NCBI GenBank assembly: GCA_012727685.1
Contig: JAAYGO010000150.1
Coordinates: 1-8,909, forward strand
DNA from: Bacillota bacterium
GTDB lineage: Bacteria; Bacillota; Dethiobacteria; DTU022
Length of the DNA stretch: 8,909 nucleotides
Direction of reading: 5' to 3'
Part shown: in pieces, positions 7,075 to 8,909 of the stretch
How positions within the stretch are numbered: the first letter of the stretch is position 1
How the letters are laid out: every line of letters begins with the position of its first letter
Notes under the pieces: model-generated
What the model saw: only the letters and a program-made list of their open reading frames with translations
Databases searched by the model: none
What the model was told of the DNA's origin: nothing
Program-made: the position numbers and the translations under genes

Positions 7075-7905
7075 TTAATAAATTAAGCCCAGTTTTTCCA
7101 ATTTTAAGCGGCTTTGATCAGTGAAAAAAGCTTCGAAAACTCGGTAAGCGGCTTTTTTGTCGTAAATGCCCCTTCGAACCACAGGCCAGTGATCCAAATT
7201 TTTTATATCAACGACGGGTGGAGAAGCTAAAAAATGGTGTTCGAATATAACCGGGATTTCCTCCCAGCCCAAAGTTGCAAGGGCAGCCACTCTATGCTGA
7301 CCGCCGGTAATGACGAACCTGCAGTCGTTGCCGGATTTCAGGATGACAATGCGTATATATCCATGCTGCAAGGAACCGTCAGAGTATTCATCGGGGTTGA
7401 ATCCGTGATTCTTAATGCTTTCATAGGTCTCAATCGTCCGCCTGAAATGCGTCCTGCCGCTGTCTGTCTTTGCCCATTTACCGCTGTAATAAAAATCAAT
7501 ATTGCTGTCGCTGCTCCACGGCATCGGCACTATGGGCACCCTGAATACGCTAAAACCGTGGGTAAAAGAAATCTGAGCAGTCCGGCAATCGCGATCAAAG
7601 GTTTCGCCATAAAGAGCTTCCTGAAGATTATTCGGCTTGTATTTTTCCGAAAATTTGCTTACGATTGAATCCTCGTAAGTCAGGGAGGGGTTTTTTTCAT
7701 ATTCCCGCAACAGCGCCGTCAACGGATGAAAAGAAGAGCTATTATAGCCGAAAGCGTAGCCATTATAGCACCGGTTAATGGGAACATAAAATTGATAAGA
7801 CTTATAATTGATTACCCGGATCTTCCTGTTTACAAGTTCATAACCGGTTAGCTTAACCAGTATTTTGTTTAAGGGCTTGCTTGCCTTCTTGAGTAAATGA
7901 CGCAT
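7075..7905 (-). CDS. ParB/sulfiredoxin-fold-like protein of a glycan locus, function unknown
   Basis: This 276-residue protein has no assigned role that I recognise. Residues 155-222 look like a ParB/Srx-fold core: RTIETYESIKNHGFNPDEYS, a strand IRIVILK, then FVITGGQHRVAALATLGWEE followed by IPVIF. In ParB the equivalent is a G-E-R-R motif, in sulfiredoxin G-C-H-R, and in the serine kinase SbnI a G-H-H-R; here it is Gly202-Gln203-His204-Arg205. Relatives of this fold bind nucleotides and some act as kinases or CTPases, so a phosphotransfer role is possible but unproven. The first 30 residues (MRHLLKKASKPLNKILVKLT then GYELVNRK) are a basic amphipathic helix like those that begin many FkbM methyltransferases and other peripheral membrane enzymes of glycan loci. 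No signal peptide, membrane span or DNA-binding helix-turn-helix is visible, which argues against a partition protein. ATG 7905 has tandem AGGTGAGGT (7909-7917). It lies between a glycosyltransferase and the kinase-like gene on the same strand. Confidence 0.8.
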   Translation of the reverse strand: MRHLLKKASKPLNKILVKLTGYELVNRKIRVINYKSYQFYVPINRCYNGYAFGYNSSSFHPLTALLREYEKNPSLTYEDSIVSKFSEKYKPNNLQEALYGETFDRDCRTAQISFTHGFSVFRVPIVPMPWSSDSNIDFYYSGKWAKTDSGRTHFRRTIETYESIKNHGFNPDEYSDGSLQHGYIRIVILKSGNDCRFVITGGQHRVAALATLGWEEIPVIFEHHFLASPPVVDIKNLDHWPVVRRGIYDKKAAYRVFEAFFTDQSRLKLEKLGLIY

Positions 7906-7908
7906 ATG

Positions 7909-7917
7909 ACCTCACCT
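7909..7917 (-). promoter_or_regulatory. Ribosome binding site of the ParB-like gene
   Basis: AGGTGAGGT on the reverse strand gives two overlapping Shine-Dalgarno cores, 7 and 3 bases before ATG at 7905. The outer AGGTG has ideal spacing and fixes the start. Confidence 0.7.
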
Positions 7918-7960
7918 GAGGCTTTTTCAGCTGCTTTTTCTTTCAGTGTATCCTGCCAGA

Positions 7961-7977
7961 CAAACAGCGGCTGTTTG
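7961..7977. repeat. Perfect 17-base palindrome in the gap before the ParB-like gene
   Basis: CAAACAGC-G-GCTGTTTG has 8-base arms around one central base; as RNA it would be a 7-pair hairpin with a three-base loop. It lies in the 102-base gap between the reverse-strand glycosyltransferase stop (8008) and the ParB-like start (7905). No T-run follows on either strand, so it does not look like an intrinsic terminator. It could be an operator or a leader hairpin, or chance. Confidence 0.5.
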
Positions 7978-8007
7978 GGAAAACAAAGCGCAGATCCAAT
8001 AATCCTG

Positions 8008-8909
8008 TCATGCTTTAAAGCGCAATAAGACATCTTTGATATATTGGCCATGCCTGGAAAAATCGTAGATCGATTTAAATAAATCTTTGCCGGCCTCAGC
8101 TATTTTCTGGCGCTCCTGTTCATTGGCCAGATAGTATTGAACTTTTTCCTTGAGTTCATCTTTGTCTTTAAAGCTAACGTAATGCACATTTTCTTCGGGT
8201 GCAGTTCCGGGAAGCTGAATCTCGCGGATCGATGATGTGGACAGCATAAAAGCACCGAGGCACCAGAGGTCAAGGTGCCGGAAGGTAAACTGGCCTTTGC
8301 CATCCAGCGCCAGGTTAATTCTTGATTGGACAGTCACCTGTATATACTGGGACCTCCGCAGCCTGGGGTGCCTGGGTCCATCCCATTCAATCGCCTTGCC
8401 GGTATAGCGGTCGTACAATCCGCCGTAAAAACCATTTGAGAACTGCGACAGCTCCGCCAGCACGGAACGCCGGATCGGGTTGTTGTCTGTTCCGATAAAA
8501 GACACATCATGGATATACTCACGGCCGCCTGAAAGCACCGGATCGCGGCGGGTTACGGCATGATTAAAGCGCGAGAGATGGGCGCGCACTAAGGGGCAGG
8601 AGAGCATGGTGACATGGAGTTTGCGGTGCGTGGCAGGGCTGATCTTGTAACGATCAAGGTCCTTCAGGAGCTCTCTTTTAAAAATGACATCGAAATAATC
8701 AAGTAAACGCTCATCCGGTAAAATATCGGCATTGGCGGAGCTATCAAGGATGGCTTTACCGCATTTATTTAATGTTTTCAGCCAGGATAGCTCCTGCAGG
8801 CCCACGGGCTTTCCTTTGGGGAAGAATTTTGAATTTAAAATGATCCAATCGTATGTTTTATCTATGGACGGTATCATTTTGCACAGCTCTTCATAGTCAA
8901 CGGCATGAA
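8008..8909 (-). CDS. CgeB-like / Glyco_trans_1_2-type glycosyltransferase, 5' end beyond the window
   Basis: The frame is open from the right edge of the window to TGA at 8010-8008, about 300 residues. The in-frame ATG at 8877 is probably internal, because the ten codons before it (HAVDYEELCK) read on smoothly into MIPSIDKTYDWIILNSKFF with no stop. The order is that of GT-B enzymes with a Glyco_trans_1_2 C-terminal domain: an N-terminal domain with AILDSSANADILPDERLLDY and FDVIFKRELLKDLDRY, then HDVSFIGTDNNPIRRSVLAE opening the second domain. The donor-side segment is FTFRHLDLWCLGAFMLS, then ENVHYVSFKDKDELKEKVQY, and the final helix IAEAGKDLFKSIYDFSRHGQ. Relatives include spore-coat CgeB and cell-surface glycan transferases. 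It is the first visible gene of the reverse block and probably shares a transcript with the two genes that follow, although a 102-base gap with a palindrome intervenes. Substrate unknown. Confidence 0.85.
   Translation of the reverse strand, partial: HAVDYEELCKMIPSIDKTYDWIILNSKFFPKGKPVGLQELSWLKTLNKCGKAILDSSANADILPDERLLDYFDVIFKRELLKDLDRYKISPATHRKLHVTMLSCPLVRAHLSRFNHAVTRRDPVLSGGREYIHDVSFIGTDNNPIRRSVLAELSQFSNGFYGGLYDRYTGKAIEWDGPRHPRLRRSQYIQVTVQSRINLALDGKGQFTFRHLDLWCLGAFMLSTSSIREIQLPGTAPEENVHYVSFKDKDELKEKVQYYLANEQERQKIAEAGKDLFKSIYDFSRHGQYIKDVLLRFKA

Noticed and set aside
6939..7124. 61-codon forward-strand frame
   Set aside because: It is antisense to the repaired 5' end of the kinase-like gene and the following gap, and its hydrophobic look comes from the T-rich strand.
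7234..7668. 144-codon open frame on the forward strand
   Set aside because: Antisense to the ParB-like gene, whose motifs and ribosome site are better supported.
7075..7905. Chromosome or plasmid partition ParB
   Set aside because: No helix-turn-helix or dimerisation domain, no ParA neighbour, and the locus is a glycan cluster.
7869..8051. 60-codon reverse-strand frame spanning the gap between the glycosyltransferase and the ParB-like gene
   Set aside because: It overlaps both neighbours, has no clear ribosome site and no family resemblance.

Overview
The window is a slice of a surface-polysaccharide (exopolysaccharide, capsule or cell-wall glycan) biosynthesis locus. It holds two gene blocks that converge near 5504-5606. 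Strong Shine-Dalgarno sites (GAGGT, AAGGA, GGAGG, GAGGGG, AGGTGAGG) before most starts, fairly high GC in the forward block and the protein style suggest a Firmicute, perhaps a Clostridia/Peptococcaceae-type anaerobe. That assignment is an impression from sequence style and was not tested by any search.

Forward block, 1-5503: the tail of one GT4-like glycosyltransferase; a complete GT4 glycosyltransferase (167-1357); a PLP-dependent sugar aminotransferase of the DegT/DnrJ/EryC1/StrS (WbpE/WlbC) type (1363-2526); a natural fusion of a WbpB/WlbA-type NAD-dependent sugar oxidase with a WbpD/WlbB-type left-handed beta-helix N-acetyltransferase ending in a four-cysteine zinc-ribbon-like tail (2562-4148); and a second GT4-like glycosyltransferase (4211-5503). 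The aminotransferase and the fusion together cover the three steps (C3 oxidation, transamination, N-acetylation) that turn UDP-GlcNAcA into UDP-2,3-diacetamido-2,3-dideoxy-glucuronic acid. The glycosyltransferases would add this or other sugars to a lipid-linked repeat unit. The UDP-GlcNAc 6-dehydrogenase that feeds the pathway, any 2-epimerase, and the flippase, polymerase and priming transferase are not in the window.

Reverse block, 8909-5607 (read right to left), visibly more AT-rich than the forward block: a CgeB-like/Glyco_trans_1_2 glycosyltransferase whose 5' end lies beyond the window (8008 to >8909); a 276-residue protein with a ParB/sulfiredoxin-fold signature, G-G-Q-H-R (7075-7905); and a two-domain protein with an N-terminal nucleotidyltransferase-like segment and a C-terminal thymidylate-kinase-like P-loop domain (5607-7006). 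The reading frame of this last gene is broken near its 5' end: a good ATG with Shine-Dalgarno at 7006 and nine codons lead into the conserved N-terminus only if one base is restored around 6980. This reverse trio is the least characterised part of the window. The pairing of a kinase-like and a ParB-like protein with a glycosyltransferase hints at an uncharacterised phospho- or nucleotidyl-modification of the glycan or its carrier, which is inference only.

There are no RNA genes, CRISPR arrays, insertion sequences or convincing intrinsic terminators. No gap between genes exceeds about 105 bases.
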